A stretch of 64,000 nucleotides of DNA from Peribacillus sp. Bi96 (GTDB lineage: Bacteria > Bacillota > Bacilli > Bacillales > DSM-1321). How positions within the stretch are numbered: the stretch's first letter is position 1; the number at the start of each line of letters is the position of its first letter. The DNA lies in contig NZ_CAKKLV010000001.1 in NCBI RefSeq assembly GCF_918698115.1, positions 372,001 to 436,000 of the forward strand, in the 5' to 3' direction. A program made the translations under genes and the position numbers. Below, in pieces: positions 1-9,515 of this stretch. The notes under the pieces are model-generated. The model saw only the letters and a list, made by a program, of their open reading frames with translations, was not told the DNA's origin and made no database searches.

Positions 1-1
1 A

Positions 2-424
2 GAGAAGGTCATTGATGATCTTGAACTTCCACAAAGCGTGGATCAACTTAGTCAAAAAATTACGATTAACAGCCAGGAAAATTCTCAAGTCTTCTCTTTA
101 ACGGTTCAAGATAGTAATCCATTGAAGGCCGTTGAAATTGCAAACTCAGTGTCTGGTACATTCCAAAAGGAAATCAAAGATATAATGAATGTCGATAATG
201 TTAGCATTCTTGCGAAGGCAGAAGTAAAGGAAAATCCTACTCCCGTAAAACCATCTCCATTATTGAATATCGCTATTGCGGTGGTAGTTGGGTTGATGGC
301 TGGAATAGGCTTGGCATTCCTACTAGAGTACATGGATAATACGATTAGAGACGAGAAGGATATTGAGACGCTCCTTGACTTGCCATTACTTGGATCCATC
401 CAAAAAATATCGCAACATAAATAA
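2..424 (+). CDS. Chain-length determinant / BY-kinase activator, C-terminal part
   Basis: The reading frame is open from the window edge, so the 5' end is missing. The visible ~140 residues end in one hydrophobic segment (PSPLLNIAIAVVVGLMAGIG) followed by a short cytosolic tail. This is the layout of the second membrane helix and kinase-activating tail of Wzz/YwqC/CapA co-polymerases. In this family the protein sits in the membrane, sets polymer length and activates a separate tyrosine kinase. The next gene, 38 bases on, is such a kinase, which supports the call. A proline-rich stretch (ENPTPVKPSP) just before the helix is also typical. Family confident; exact subtype not. Confidence 0.9.
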   Translation, partial: EKVIDDLELPQSVDQLSQKITINSQENSQVFSLTVQDSNPLKAVEIANSVSGTFQKEIKDIMNVDNVSILAKAEVKENPTPVKPSPLLNIAIAVVVGLMAGIGLAFLLEYMDNTIRDEKDIETLLDLPLLGSIQKISQHK

Positions 425-462
425 AGAACCATTTAGTGACATTAAGAAAGGAAGTGGGATTT

Positions 463-1140
463 ATGAGAAGTAAAAATGAAAAACAAGTAAATTTAATTGC
501 GCAGACTAATCCTAAATCGCCTATTACTGAACAATATCGATTAATTAGGACAAATATACAATTCTCTTCAGTTGATAAAGAAATTAAAACCATTGTGGTT
601 ACTTCCGCGGAGCCTAATGATGGGAAATCGACTACAGCTGCCAACCTAGCGATTGTGCTGGCTCAAGAAGAGAAAAAAGTATTACTTGTGGATGCGGACT
701 TAAGGAAGCCATCCATTCATTATGCTTTTAATCTTAGTAATATACATGGACTTACTAGCGTATTGACAAAGAAAATGAACTTAAGAAAAACTATCTTGAA
801 TTCAAATGTTTCAAATCTAGACATTTTAACAAGTGGCCCGATACCACCTAATCCTTCAGAGTTATTAAATTCTAAAGCAATTGAAACAGCTATTAATGAA
901 CTAAAAGGTTTCTATGATTATATCATTTTAGATACACCGCCAGTTCTTGTAGTCACTGACTCTCAAATTGTAGCTAATAAATCTGATGGCGTGATCATGG
1001 TAGTGGCAAGCGGTAAGACAAACAAACAAAGTGCAGTAAAAGCAAAAGAACTTTTAGAAAAAGCTAATACGGCATTACTTGGGGTCGTTTTGAATGGAAC
1101 GGAATCAGATACCAGCAATTATTATTACTATCAATCTTAA
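463..1140 (+). CDS. Bacterial tyrosine kinase (CapB/YwqD-like)
   Basis: Cytosolic BY-kinase of 225 residues, a usual length for the split Gram-positive form. Visible motifs are Walker A (SAEPNDGKST, about 49-58), Walker A' (VLLVDADLRKP, about 73-83) and Walker B (YDYIILDTPP). The C-terminal tyrosine cluster YYYYQS is the autophosphorylation site in this family. I chose the ATG at 463 over an upstream in-frame start because AAAGGAAGTG lies at the right distance before it. In the family, cycles of tail phosphorylation control polymer length and sugar-nucleotide enzymes. It follows its membrane activator and precedes its phosphatase. Confidence 0.94.
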   Translation: MRSKNEKQVNLIAQTNPKSPITEQYRLIRTNIQFSSVDKEIKTIVVTSAEPNDGKSTTAANLAIVLAQEEKKVLLVDADLRKPSIHYAFNLSNIHGLTSVLTKKMNLRKTILNSNVSNLDILTSGPIPPNPSELLNSKAIETAINELKGFYDYIILDTPPVLVVTDSQIVANKSDGVIMVVASGKTNKQSAVKAKELLEKANTALLGVVLNGTESDTSNYYYYQS

Positions 1141-1168
1141 ATAAAATATTTTTCGACAAATTAATACA

Positions 1169-1224
1169 AATTAATACCCTATTTTATAGCAATTTTTTAT
1201 GCTACTATTAACAGGGTATTAATT
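1169..1224. terminator. Long inverted repeat between kinase and phosphatase genes
   Basis: A perfect 12-bp inverted repeat (AATTAATACCCT / AGGGTATTAATT) encloses a nested TAGCA/TGCTA pair. It lies in the 146-bp gap after the kinase gene. It lacks a clear run of T, so it may be an attenuator, an RNA-processing or stability element, or a protein-binding site rather than a simple terminator. Confidence 0.45.
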
Positions 1225-1286
1225 CCTATCTGTTTTCTGGGTGATCGAGACTTTTATCCCATTTATATAAAGGAAGTGTGTGAAAT

Positions 1287-2051
1287 TTGATTGACTTGCA
1301 TTGCCACATTATCCCTGGAGTTGATGATGGGTCCCTGGATATGCAGGAAAGCATGGCCATGGCAAAGAAAGCGGTAGAAGCAGGGATAACCCATTTATTT
1401 GCCACACCACATCACTTAAATGAGAGATATGTAAATGTGAAGGATGACATTATTGATCGGGTATTTGAGTTAAATGAGTGCTTGCAGCAAGAGAAAATCC
1501 CTATTTCTGTTCATCCTGGACAAGAATTGAGAATACATCGAGAATTATTTGTATCACTTGAAAAGGGAGAAGTGCTAACGCTTGATAATACTTACAAATA
1601 TTTATTATTAGAACTCCCGTCAGGACATGTGCCTTCATACACACAAGAACTGATCTATGAGCTGTTGTTAAAAGGGATAACACCAATTATTGTACATCCG
1701 GAGAGAAATAAGGAATTGATAAAAAATCATGATCTATTATTTAAATTGGTTCAAGAAGGGGCCTTAACACAACTTACCTCTGGTAGTATTATCGGTCTCT
1801 TTGGAAAGAATATTAAGTCATTTTCAAAAAAAATTTTGGAACATAATTTAGCCCATTTTATCGCAACAGATGCCCATAATGTAGGCTCTAGGGGATTCTC
1901 TTTACAAGAAGCATATGAAACCATCACAAAAACATTTGGAAACGAACGTACATTTTATTTCAAAGAAAATGCTGAACAGCTTATAAAAGGACAAAGTCCT
2001 TCAATTGTAAAACCAGTAAAGTTTAAAAAGAAGATCTTAGGAATCTTTTAG
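1287..2051 (+). CDS. PHP-type protein tyrosine phosphatase (CapC/YwqE-like)
   Basis: Manganese-dependent phosphatase of the PHP fold, 254 residues. The metal-binding motifs are visible: DLHCHIIPGVDDGS at residues 2-15, ATPHH near 40, IVHPERN near 137 and ATDAHN near 195. In Bacillus and Streptococcus this protein dephosphorylates the BY-kinase tail and so resets polymer-length control. The start is TTG, with AGGAAGTG eight bases upstream; no ATG fits the conserved N-terminus. It completes the activator-kinase-phosphatase trio at the head of the polysaccharide locus. Confidence 0.93.
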   Translation: MIDLHCHIIPGVDDGSLDMQESMAMAKKAVEAGITHLFATPHHLNERYVNVKDDIIDRVFELNECLQQEKIPISVHPGQELRIHRELFVSLEKGEVLTLDNTYKYLLLELPSGHVPSYTQELIYELLLKGITPIIVHPERNKELIKNHDLLFKLVQEGALTQLTSGSIIGLFGKNIKSFSKKILEHNLAHFIATDAHNVGSRGFSLQEAYETITKTFGNERTFYFKENAEQLIKGQSPSIVKPVKFKKKILGIF

Positions 2052-2175
2052 TATTATAGTTAATCAGGAAACGCTTTCATTATTATAAATAATATTCGTT
2101 AATGTGTAAAGTTTGTAGGGGTAATTTAAAATATTGGATCAGTGTAAACGGTATTAAATAAGGAGATAGATTCGT

Positions 2176-2334
2176 TTGAAAAGGTTTGATGATTATCCGA
2201 AATCTATAAAGAAAGCACTGCGTTACATACAACAAGACGCTCCTTTAGTCTTATTAAATCAATTAGAGACTAGCCTGACAAAGTCTATTAAGAAAAGAAA
2301 AGAAGCTCTACAAAAGAAGGAAAAGGAAATATGA
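2176..2334 (+). CDS. Small lysine-rich hypothetical protein
   Basis: A 52-residue ORF with a TTG start preceded by AAGGAGA about nine bases upstream. The product is strongly basic at its C-terminus (SIKKRKEALQKKEKE) and predicted helical. I do not recognise it. It sits alone in the gap between the phosphatase and the membrane dehydratase and is co-directional with both. The strong ribosome-binding site is the main argument that it is real. Confidence 0.5.
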   Translation: MKRFDDYPKSIKKALRYIQQDAPLVLLNQLETSLTKSIKKRKEALQKKEKEI

Positions 2335-2494
2335 GAGTCATTTAAAATATTATTGGCAATTACAAGGTTATGTTTTTGAATAAAATTAATACCTGTTTCA
2401 TCGAAAAGTAAAGGCTTAGAACATTGAAGGATTCTGCTTTTTGCTGAATTTAAAAGTGAGTATCCTGGATACTTTATTTAAGGGGGAAATTTGG

Positions 2495-4315
2495 TTGGCC
2501 TACCGAAATCGACTAACACTACTGGCGCTATTAGATTCTTTAATCGTATTATCGGCGATTTATGTAAGTTATTTAGTCCTACATCCATATTTAGAAATAT
2601 TTAAGCTAACAGCACTCTTAGTCAGCTCAGTCTCTCTATTAATTAGCCATCATATTTTTGCTTCTATTTATAAGCTGTATAAAAAGGCCTGGGAGTATGC
2701 AAGTATTGGAGAGTTAATATCCATAGTAAAAGCCGTAACCTTATCAGTCATCAGTGTAGTCATCATTCAAATTTTGGTTTTTCAAGATGTGTATGTAAGA
2801 GCTATGGCGTTAACTTGGATGATGCATGTCATTCTTATTGGTGGTTCCCGTTTTTCATGGAGAATGCTGCGTGACCGCTTAGTAAATAATCAAATGGAAA
2901 TCAAAAACACATTGGTAATTGGGGCGGGATCGGCAGGAACCATGGTTGTTCGTCAACTTCGTAATAATTATGATACTGCACTTAAACCAGTTGCTTTCAT
3001 CGATGATGATCCGAAAAAAGACAAATTAGACATCTTAGGAATACCTGTTGTTGGTAACTCTAAACATATTCCTGAAATGGTTGAAAAATATCATATTGAT
3101 AATATTGTCATTGCGATTCCTTCCTTAAGTAAAAAAGAATTAAAGGTCATCTTTGATGAATGTGTGAAAACAAATGCCAAAACACAGATCATGCCGATGA
3201 TTGAAGATATTATGTTAGGAAAAGTAGCTGTTAATCAATTTAAAGAAGTGGAAGTAGAGGATTTATTAGGAAGAGAACCCATTGAGTTAGATATTAATAG
3301 TATATCGAAATACGTAACCGGTAAGACCATTCTAGTAACTGGGGCTGGTGGGTCTATTGGTTCGGAAATCTGTCGTCAAATATGCAGATTCTCTCCTGGA
3401 AAACTTATTTTACTAGGACATGGTGAAAATAGTATTTATCAAATAGATATGGAACTGAAAAAATTACATGCTGATCATATTGAAATAATACCTGTTATAG
3501 CAGATATACAGGATCGAGAAAGAATCTTTGAAGTGGTGGACTTCCACAGACCAAATGTCGTATATCATGCTGCTGCACACAAACATGTTCCACTTATGGA
3601 ATATAATCCACGGGAAGCTCTGAAAAATAATATCTTAGGTACAAAGAATGTTGCTGAAGCAGCAGATACGTTTGGTGTAGGGGCGTTTGTGATGATTTCA
3701 TCCGATAAGGCTGTTAATCCAACAAATGTAATGGGATCGACAAAACGAATTGCTGAAATGATCATACAGCAGTTGGCAAAATATAGCACAACGAAATTTG
3801 TTGCCGTTCGTTTCGGAAATGTCTTAGGTAGCAGAGGGAGTGTTATCCCGTTATTTAAGAAACAAATTCAAGCAGGTGGACCAGTAACAGTCACCCATCC
3901 AGATATGACGAGATATTTTATGACTATACCGGAAGCATCTAGGTTGGTTGTTCAAGCTAGCTCTTTAGCGCGGGGTGGAGAGATCTTCGTACTTGATATG
4001 GGTGAACCAGTCAAGATTGTAGATTTAGCGACAAATCTTATTCAGTTATCAGGTTATTCAATTGAGGACATTGGAATTGAATATTCTGGGATCAGGCCCG
4101 GTGAGAAGATGTATGAAGAACTATTAGGGGAGAAAGAAGTTCATAGTGAAGCTGTGTTCCCTAAGATCTTTATTGGAAAAGCAGTCTTGGAACAGGAAGA
4201 GGAAATACAGTATCTTTTAAGCTCACATGATACTCTATCTTCTATAGAACTTAAAGAATTCGTTATAAATTTAGCTAATAGGAGAAAGAACAAAACTTTC
4301 TCAGAAGTAAAATAG
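2495..4315 (+). CDS. Membrane NDP-sugar 4,6-dehydratase (CapD/WbpM family)
   Basis: Large ('long') form of the UDP-GlcNAc C6-dehydratase family, about 606 residues. The N-terminal ~130 residues carry about four membrane helices. A first Rossmann-like motif (VIGAGSAG) is followed by the catalytic SDR domain with VTGAGGSIGSE. The active site reads SSDKAVNPTNVMGSTK, with Met where classical SDRs have Tyr, as in WbpM-type enzymes. The TTG at 2495 follows AAGGGGG by eight bases and gives the common N-terminus MAYRNRLTLLALLDS; a longer frame begins at 2441. Product is probably a UDP-4-keto-6-deoxy-HexNAc used by the following reductase and initiating transferase. Confidence 0.9.
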   Translation: MAYRNRLTLLALLDSLIVLSAIYVSYLVLHPYLEIFKLTALLVSSVSLLISHHIFASIYKLYKKAWEYASIGELISIVKAVTLSVISVVIIQILVFQDVYVRAMALTWMMHVILIGGSRFSWRMLRDRLVNNQMEIKNTLVIGAGSAGTMVVRQLRNNYDTALKPVAFIDDDPKKDKLDILGIPVVGNSKHIPEMVEKYHIDNIVIAIPSLSKKELKVIFDECVKTNAKTQIMPMIEDIMLGKVAVNQFKEVEVEDLLGREPIELDINSISKYVTGKTILVTGAGGSIGSEICRQICRFSPGKLILLGHGENSIYQIDMELKKLHADHIEIIPVIADIQDRERIFEVVDFHRPNVVYHAAAHKHVPLMEYNPREALKNNILGTKNVAEAADTFGVGAFVMISSDKAVNPTNVMGSTKRIAEMIIQQLAKYSTTKFVAVRFGNVLGSRGSVIPLFKKQIQAGGPVTVTHPDMTRYFMTIPEASRLVVQASSLARGGEIFVLDMGEPVKIVDLATNLIQLSGYSIEDIGIEYSGIRPGEKMYEELLGEKEVHSEAVFPKIFIGKAVLEQEEEIQYLLSSHDTLSSIELKEFVINLANRRKNKTFSEVK

Positions 4316-4519
4316 GATTAACTTATCTTAGATTTTAACCAAGAAAAGGGCCGTTAGAGGCACGTCACTGTTTTAACTAGGACCTTCCTTTATATGATTT
4401 GACGCTGGTATGAGGAGTATATGGAATTTATATTTAGTTGATTAGTAATTAATTGGATAAACCATAGAGGGACACTTAAGTGCTAATTTACTATATAACA
4501 ATTAAGGAGTGTAACGGGC

Positions 4520-5155
4520 ATGTATTTGAAGATAAAAAGATTGATAGACATCATTCTTTCTTTACTGGGACTTATTATTTTATCGTCCATTTTTTTGTTG
4601 CTAATTTTAGCTATTAAACTCGACTCAAAAGGACCGGTATTATTTAAACAAAAGCGCGTCGGTATTCATAAGACTCATTTTAATATTTTGAAGTTCCGTA
4701 CAATGAGTATTGATACACCTAAAGACACTCCTACCCATTTATTACAAAATCCTGAGCAATACATTACCAAGGTGGGGAAGTTTCTTAGAAAGACTTCACT
4801 GGATGAACTCCCGCAAATTTGGAATATTTTTGTTGGGGAGATGAGTATCATTGGACCAAGACCTGCGCTTTGGAATCAATATAGTCTTATAAAAGAAAGA
4901 GATAAATATGGTGCCAATGATGTACCACCTGGATTGACAGGTTGGGCGCAGATTAATGGTAGGGATGAGTTGCCTATTGATATAAAGGCGAAGCTTGATG
5001 GGACATACGTTGAAAAGTTAGGTTTTTGGATGGATATTAAATGTTTCTTTGGAACCATAGTGAGTGTTATTAAGAGTGATGGGGTTATCGAAGGTGGAAC
5101 AGGAAGAAAGGGAAAAAAGGAAGTAGCGAGTACTAAGGAGACTACATCAAAATGA
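4520..5155 (+). CDS. Initiating undecaprenyl-phosphate sugar-1-phosphate transferase
   Basis: Monotopic phosphoglycosyl transferase (PglC/WbpL-function class, bacterial sugar transferase family), 211 residues. An N-terminal membrane segment (about 10-32) is followed by KFRTM, LDELPQIWNIFVGEMS, IGPRPAL and PGLTGWAQINGRDELP, the family signature blocks. It should move the first sugar phosphate onto undecaprenyl phosphate at the cytosolic face of the membrane. AAGGAGTG precedes the ATG. Its stop overlaps the start of the reductase by four bases, suggesting the two act on the same sugar. Confidence 0.93.
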   Translation: MYLKIKRLIDIILSLLGLIILSSIFLLLILAIKLDSKGPVLFKQKRVGIHKTHFNILKFRTMSIDTPKDTPTHLLQNPEQYITKVGKFLRKTSLDELPQIWNIFVGEMSIIGPRPALWNQYSLIKERDKYGANDVPPGLTGWAQINGRDELPIDIKAKLDGTYVEKLGFWMDIKCFFGTIVSVIKSDGVIEGGTGRKGKKEVASTKETTSK

Positions 5156-6009
5156 AAAAAATATTGATAACAGGATCAAGCAGCTATGTAGGAACAAGTC
5201 TTAAGAAATGGCTTAGAAACTATCCTGGTAAATATTCAATAGATTCGATAAGTTTAAGAAACGATTTATGGAAGAAACAAGACTTTTCGGAGTATGATGT
5301 TGTATTGCATATGGCAGGAATAGCGCATGTTTCGTCTGATCCAAAGATGGAAGAGATGTATTATAAAGTAAACCGTGATCTCACAATTGAAACTGCTGAA
5401 AAGTCTAAAGTAGAAGGAGTAAAGCAGTTCATTTTTATGAGCAGTATGATTGTGTATGGTGATAGTACCAGTGAAAAAAGAGTTATTGATAAAAACACAG
5501 AACCTACGCCGAGTAATTTTTATGGTAATAGTAAACTTCAGGCAGAAAAAGGAATAAAACATTTAGAAAGTGATAATTTTAAAGTTGCTATTCTTAGACC
5601 GCCAATGATTTATGGAAAAGGTTCTAAAGGTAATTTTCCCAAGCTTGCAAAAGCAGCTCAAAAACTACCTGTATTTCCTGACATCGATAATCAGAGAAGT
5701 ATGCTCTATATTGATAATCTTTGTGAATTTATTAGATTCATGATAGATAATAAAGAAAGTGGACTGTTCTTTCCGCAAAATAGAGAATATGTTAAGACAA
5801 GTGAGATGGTGAAATTGATTGCAGATGTGCACGGTAAGAAAATCATACTCACAGAGTTGTTCAATCCAATACTGAAGGTTATAGGTTTTAAGTCTGAACT
5901 TATTAATAAAGTATTTGGTAACTTCAGTTATGATCAAAGTATGAGTCTCTATAAAGAGAATTACCAAATAGGGGATTTACGGAAAACCATTGAGTTGACA
6001 GAAAAATAA
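5152..6009 (+). CDS. NAD(P)-dependent sugar epimerase/reductase
   Basis: Extended short-chain dehydrogenase, 285 residues. It shows an N-terminal GSSSYVG nucleotide-binding loop, the HMAGIAHVSS segment, a catalytic Ser region (FMSSMIVYGDS) and the YGNSK Tyr-x3-Lys pair. Position between a WbpM-type dehydratase and an initiating transferase resembles WbpV-type 4-ketoreductases that finish UDP-D-FucNAc or UDP-D-QuiNAc. The stereochemistry of the product cannot be read from the sequence. Start overlaps the upstream stop by four bases. Confidence 0.82.
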   Translation: MKKILITGSSSYVGTSLKKWLRNYPGKYSIDSISLRNDLWKKQDFSEYDVVLHMAGIAHVSSDPKMEEMYYKVNRDLTIETAEKSKVEGVKQFIFMSSMIVYGDSTSEKRVIDKNTEPTPSNFYGNSKLQAEKGIKHLESDNFKVAILRPPMIYGKGSKGNFPKLAKAAQKLPVFPDIDNQRSMLYIDNLCEFIRFMIDNKESGLFFPQNREYVKTSEMVKLIADVHGKKIILTELFNPILKVIGFKSELINKVFGNFSYDQSMSLYKENYQIGDLRKTIELTEK

Positions 6010-6029
6010 AGTTGAAGGGACGGAAGGAA

Positions 6030-7274
6030 TTGAAAAAACATATTTTAGTTATTGCGCAATACTTCTATCCTGAGCAATTTCGTATTAATGATATTTGTAC
6101 TGAATGGGTTAATAGAGGATATAAAGTAACAGTTATAACAGGAATTCCAAACTACCCACAGGGTAAATATTATGATGGATATGGGATGTTTAAGAAAAGA
6201 AAAGAAATGTATAACGGAATTGAGATTATTAGAATTCCCCTTATACCTAGGGGAAATACTTCGATTATGCTCGCTTTGAATTATCTATCTTTTGTATTAT
6301 CGGGTTTCTTTTGGAAGTTATTCACTAAAATAAAAGCTGATTATGTCTTTATTTTTGAAGTATCACCGATGACACAAGCCTTGCCTGGTGTATGGTATGC
6401 GAAAAAAGAAAAAATACCGTGTTACTTATACGTGCAGGATCTCTGGCCTGAAAATGTTGAAATAATAACGGGAATCACTAATAAGCATATTATTGGTGCT
6501 ATTGGAAAAATGGTTGATTATATATATGCACGGTGTACTAAAATTTTTACAACTTCAAATAGTTTTGTAGAATCAATAGAAAAACGTAATGTTCCTAGAG
6601 AACTAATAGAATATTGGCCGCAATATGCTGAAGACTTCTATAGGCCATTAGATAAAGAGAGTATCGCTGAAATTCCAAATGATGATGCTTTTAATTTAAT
6701 ATTTGCTGGTAATATTGGTAACGCACAAGGTTTAGATATTTTACCAAAAGTAGCTGTTTTGATAAAAAGGAAACAACTAAATAGAAATATTCGTTTTAAC
6801 ATTGTCGGAGATGGCAGGTATAAGGAAACCTTAGTTGAAATGGTTAAATCTAATAATGTCGATGATATGTTTAATTTTATACCAAAACAACCGGCAAATA
6901 GAATTCCAGAATTTATGGCAGCTTGCAATTCGGCTTTTTTGTGCTTGACAAATAGTCCATTATTTGCAATGACAATTCCAGCAAAACTCCAATCATATAT
7001 GGCATGTGGAATTCCAATTATTGCATCTGCTGATGGTGAAACAAGTCAAATAATTAAAGAGTCTAATGCCGGATTATCTAGTCCTGCTGGAGATGTACAA
7101 AAGCTTTCTGAAATTATAATTGAAATTTCTTCTAAATCTAGCAAAGAATTAATGCAAATTGGTTTTAATGCTAAAAACTACTATGATAAAAACTTTAATA
7201 AAGAAGAACTATTGAACAGAATGGATAAACACTTTAGAGATAACTTGAATTTGGAGGGAAAACAAATTGTTTAA
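6030..7274 (+). CDS. Glycosyltransferase family 4, WbuB-like
   Basis: GT-B fold transferase of about 414 residues. The N-terminus (HILVIAQYFYPEQFRINDIC) and the QDLWPENVE segment are typical of the WbuB group, which in other bacteria attaches L-FucNAc. It directly precedes capE-capF-capG, the genes that make UDP-L-FucNAc, which fits. The C-terminal donor-binding half has FAGNIGNAQGLD and PAKLQSYMACGIPII. The TTG at 6030 gives the usual N-terminus and has GGACGG at a workable distance; another TTG at 6012 is possible. Its last eight bases overlap the next gene. Confidence 0.85.
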   Translation: MKKHILVIAQYFYPEQFRINDICTEWVNRGYKVTVITGIPNYPQGKYYDGYGMFKKRKEMYNGIEIIRIPLIPRGNTSIMLALNYLSFVLSGFFWKLFTKIKADYVFIFEVSPMTQALPGVWYAKKEKIPCYLYVQDLWPENVEIITGITNKHIIGAIGKMVDYIYARCTKIFTTSNSFVESIEKRNVPRELIEYWPQYAEDFYRPLDKESIAEIPNDDAFNLIFAGNIGNAQGLDILPKVAVLIKRKQLNRNIRFNIVGDGRYKETLVEMVKSNNVDDMFNFIPKQPANRIPEFMAACNSAFLCLTNSPLFAMTIPAKLQSYMACGIPIIASADGETSQIIKESNAGLSSPAGDVQKLSEIIIEISSKSSKELMQIGFNAKNYYDKNFNKEELLNRMDKHFRDNLNLEGKQIV

Positions 7275-8298
7275 GAATAAGACACTACTAATTACAGGTG
7301 GTACAGGGTCGTTTGGAAATGCAGTAATGAAAAGATTCCTAGATACTGATATAAAAGAAATTAGGATTTTTTCACGGGATGAAAAGAAGCAAGACGATAT
7401 GAGAAAATTATTTAATAACGATAAACTTAAGTTTTATCTAGGGGATGTTAGAGACCTTGCGAGTGTAAAAAATGCAATGCATGGGGTAGATTATGTTTTC
7501 CATGCTGCTGCTCTTAAACAAGTGCCTTCTTGTGAATTCTTTCCATTAGAAGCTGTTAAAACTAATATTTTAGGGACGGATAATGTTTTAACAGCGGCTA
7601 TAGATTATGGAGTCAAAAAGGTCATATGCCTTTCAACTGACAAAGCAGCCTATCCAATTAATGCAATGGGGATTTCAAAAGCAATGATGGAAAAGGTTTT
7701 TGTTGCTAAAGCAAAAACTGTTGATCCAGAAAGAACGCTTATTTGTGGAACTAGGTATGGTAATGTAATGGCCTCACGTGGTTCTGTAATACCGTTATTT
7801 ATTGAACAGATAAAAAGTGGTAAACCATTAACAATTACAGATCCCAATATGACAAGGTATCTAATGAGTCTGGAAGAAGCAGTAGAGCTAGTGATATTTG
7901 CTTTCCAAAATGCAGTAGGTGGAGACATCATGGTACAAAAATCACCTGCAAGTTACATTGGAGATTTAGCTCAAGCTATTAAAGAATTATTTAAGGCAGA
8001 TAATGAGATTAAGGTTATTGGTACAAGACATGGAGAAAAGTTATACGAAACCCTGCTTACAAGAGAAGAATATGTGGTAGCGGAAGATTTAGGTGGTTTT
8101 TTTAGAGTTCCAGCAGATAAAAGAGATTTAAATTATGATAAATATTTTGCTGAAGGTGATAAAAAGTTATCTAATGAAGAAGAATATAACTCTCATAATA
8201 CGCAAATCTTAAGTGTTGAACAGATTAAAGAAAAACTTCTTGAATTAGAGTATGTACAAAATGAACTCAAGTATATGAAGGTACTTTCTTCAAAATAA
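7267..8298 (+). CDS. capE: UDP-GlcNAc 4,6-dehydratase/5-epimerase (CapE/FnlA-like)
   Basis: First enzyme of UDP-L-FucNAc synthesis, 343 residues, soluble SDR. Motifs are ITGGTGSFGNAV at 9-20, LSTDKAAYPINAMGISKAM around 122-140 with Met replacing the usual Tyr, and GTRYGNVMASRGSVIP. CapE enzymes invert C5 and oxidise C4 of UDP-GlcNAc. The start is TTG with GGAGGG eight bases upstream, inside the end of the preceding gene. capF and capG follow. A 102-bp gap with a weak GAAGC/GCTTC dyad separates it from capF. Confidence 0.93.
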   Translation: MFKNKTLLITGGTGSFGNAVMKRFLDTDIKEIRIFSRDEKKQDDMRKLFNNDKLKFYLGDVRDLASVKNAMHGVDYVFHAAALKQVPSCEFFPLEAVKTNILGTDNVLTAAIDYGVKKVICLSTDKAAYPINAMGISKAMMEKVFVAKAKTVDPERTLICGTRYGNVMASRGSVIPLFIEQIKSGKPLTITDPNMTRYLMSLEEAVELVIFAFQNAVGGDIMVQKSPASYIGDLAQAIKELFKADNEIKVIGTRHGEKLYETLLTREEYVVAEDLGGFFRVPADKRDLNYDKYFAEGDKKLSNEEEYNSHNTQILSVEQIKEKLLELEYVQNELKYMKVLSSK

Positions 8299-8400
8299 AA
8301 ATAATACGAATGAAGCAATTATTTCGCCTTCTCCGTATTCAGGCATTAGCTTCATCTATTATATTTTCTTTTTAGGTACTTAGAAAGGTTGGTTTATAAA

Positions 8401-9510
8401 GTGAAAATACTCGTTACTGGAGCAAATGGATTTGTAGGGCAAAATTTAATTGCGGAATTAAAAAATAAAGGCTATGAAGATATTCTTAAGGTTACGAGAG
8501 AAACTGAATCATCTTTATTGGATACTTATACAAAAGAATGCGATTTTGTTTTTCATTTGGCGGGAGTAAACCGTCCTGGTGATGAAAAAGAATTTATGGA
8601 AGGTAACTTCCATTTCACACTTGAATTACTAGAACTATTAAAAAAACATAATAATAGGTCACCTGTCCTTATTACTTCTTCCATACAGGCAGAAAAAGAT
8701 AATTCATATGGTAGAAGTAAAAAAGCCGGTGAGGATGTCCTGTTTGAATATAGTCATCAAACAGGAGCTGAAGCAATGATATACAGACTTCCTAATTTAT
8801 TTGGAAAGTGGAGCAAACCTAACTACAACACGGTTGTAGCTACGTATTGTTATAATATCGCTAGAAATATAGATATTCAAATTAACAATCGAAATGCAGA
8901 ATTAACGCTCTGTTATATTGATGATGTTCTAGAAGAGTTTTTAAACGCATTAGAAGGAAATCCAACTAAAAAGAATCAATATTGCTTTGTGAAAACAACA
9001 CATACTATTACATTAGGGGATTTAGCTGAACGTATAAACAGCTTTAAAGAAAGTAGAGTAGAGTTAAGCATTCCTAATATGGAAGACGCCTTAACGAAGA
9101 AGCTTTACAGTACATATTTAAGCTTTTTATCAGAAGACAACTTTTCCTATGATTTAAAAATGAATTGTGATAACAGAGGCTCTTTTACAGAGTTTATTAG
9201 AACTCCTGAAAGAGGACAAGTGTCAGTAAATGTATCAAAGCCTGGCATTACCAAAGGAAACCACTGGCATCATACTAAAAATGAAAAATTTTTAGTAGTA
9301 AGTGGAGAAGGGCTTATTAGATTTAGAAAGATAGATTCAGATGAAATTATTGAATATAGAGTAAGCGGCGAAAAATTACAAGTAGTAGATATACCTACTG
9401 GATATACACATTCCATTGTAAATGTAGGAGAAAGCGATCTTGTAACAGTAATGTGGGTTAATGAATGTTTTGATCCAGAAAAACCAGATACAATATATTT
9501 GGAGGTATAA
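8401..9510 (+). CDS. capF: UDP-sugar reductase with cupin domain (CapF/FnlB-like)
   Basis: Bifunctional second enzyme of UDP-L-FucNAc synthesis, about 369 residues. The N-terminal SDR domain (ILVTGANGFVGQNL, SYGRSKKAGE) is the reductase. The C-terminal cupin carries the metal-binding GNHWHHTKNEKFLVVSGEG block and catalyses C3 epimerisation in characterised CapF. Domain order and length match the family. I chose GTG 8401 because it gives the standard MKILVTGANG start; an in-frame TTG lies 12 bases upstream. The capG start is six bases after the stop. Confidence 0.92.
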   Translation: MKILVTGANGFVGQNLIAELKNKGYEDILKVTRETESSLLDTYTKECDFVFHLAGVNRPGDEKEFMEGNFHFTLELLELLKKHNNRSPVLITSSIQAEKDNSYGRSKKAGEDVLFEYSHQTGAEAMIYRLPNLFGKWSKPNYNTVVATYCYNIARNIDIQINNRNAELTLCYIDDVLEEFLNALEGNPTKKNQYCFVKTTHTITLGDLAERINSFKESRVELSIPNMEDALTKKLYSTYLSFLSEDNFSYDLKMNCDNRGSFTEFIRTPERGQVSVNVSKPGITKGNHWHHTKNEKFLVVSGEGLIRFRKIDSDEIIEYRVSGEKLQVVDIPTGYTHSIVNVGESDLVTVMWVNECFDPEKPDTIYLEV

Positions 9511-9515
9511 ATGTA

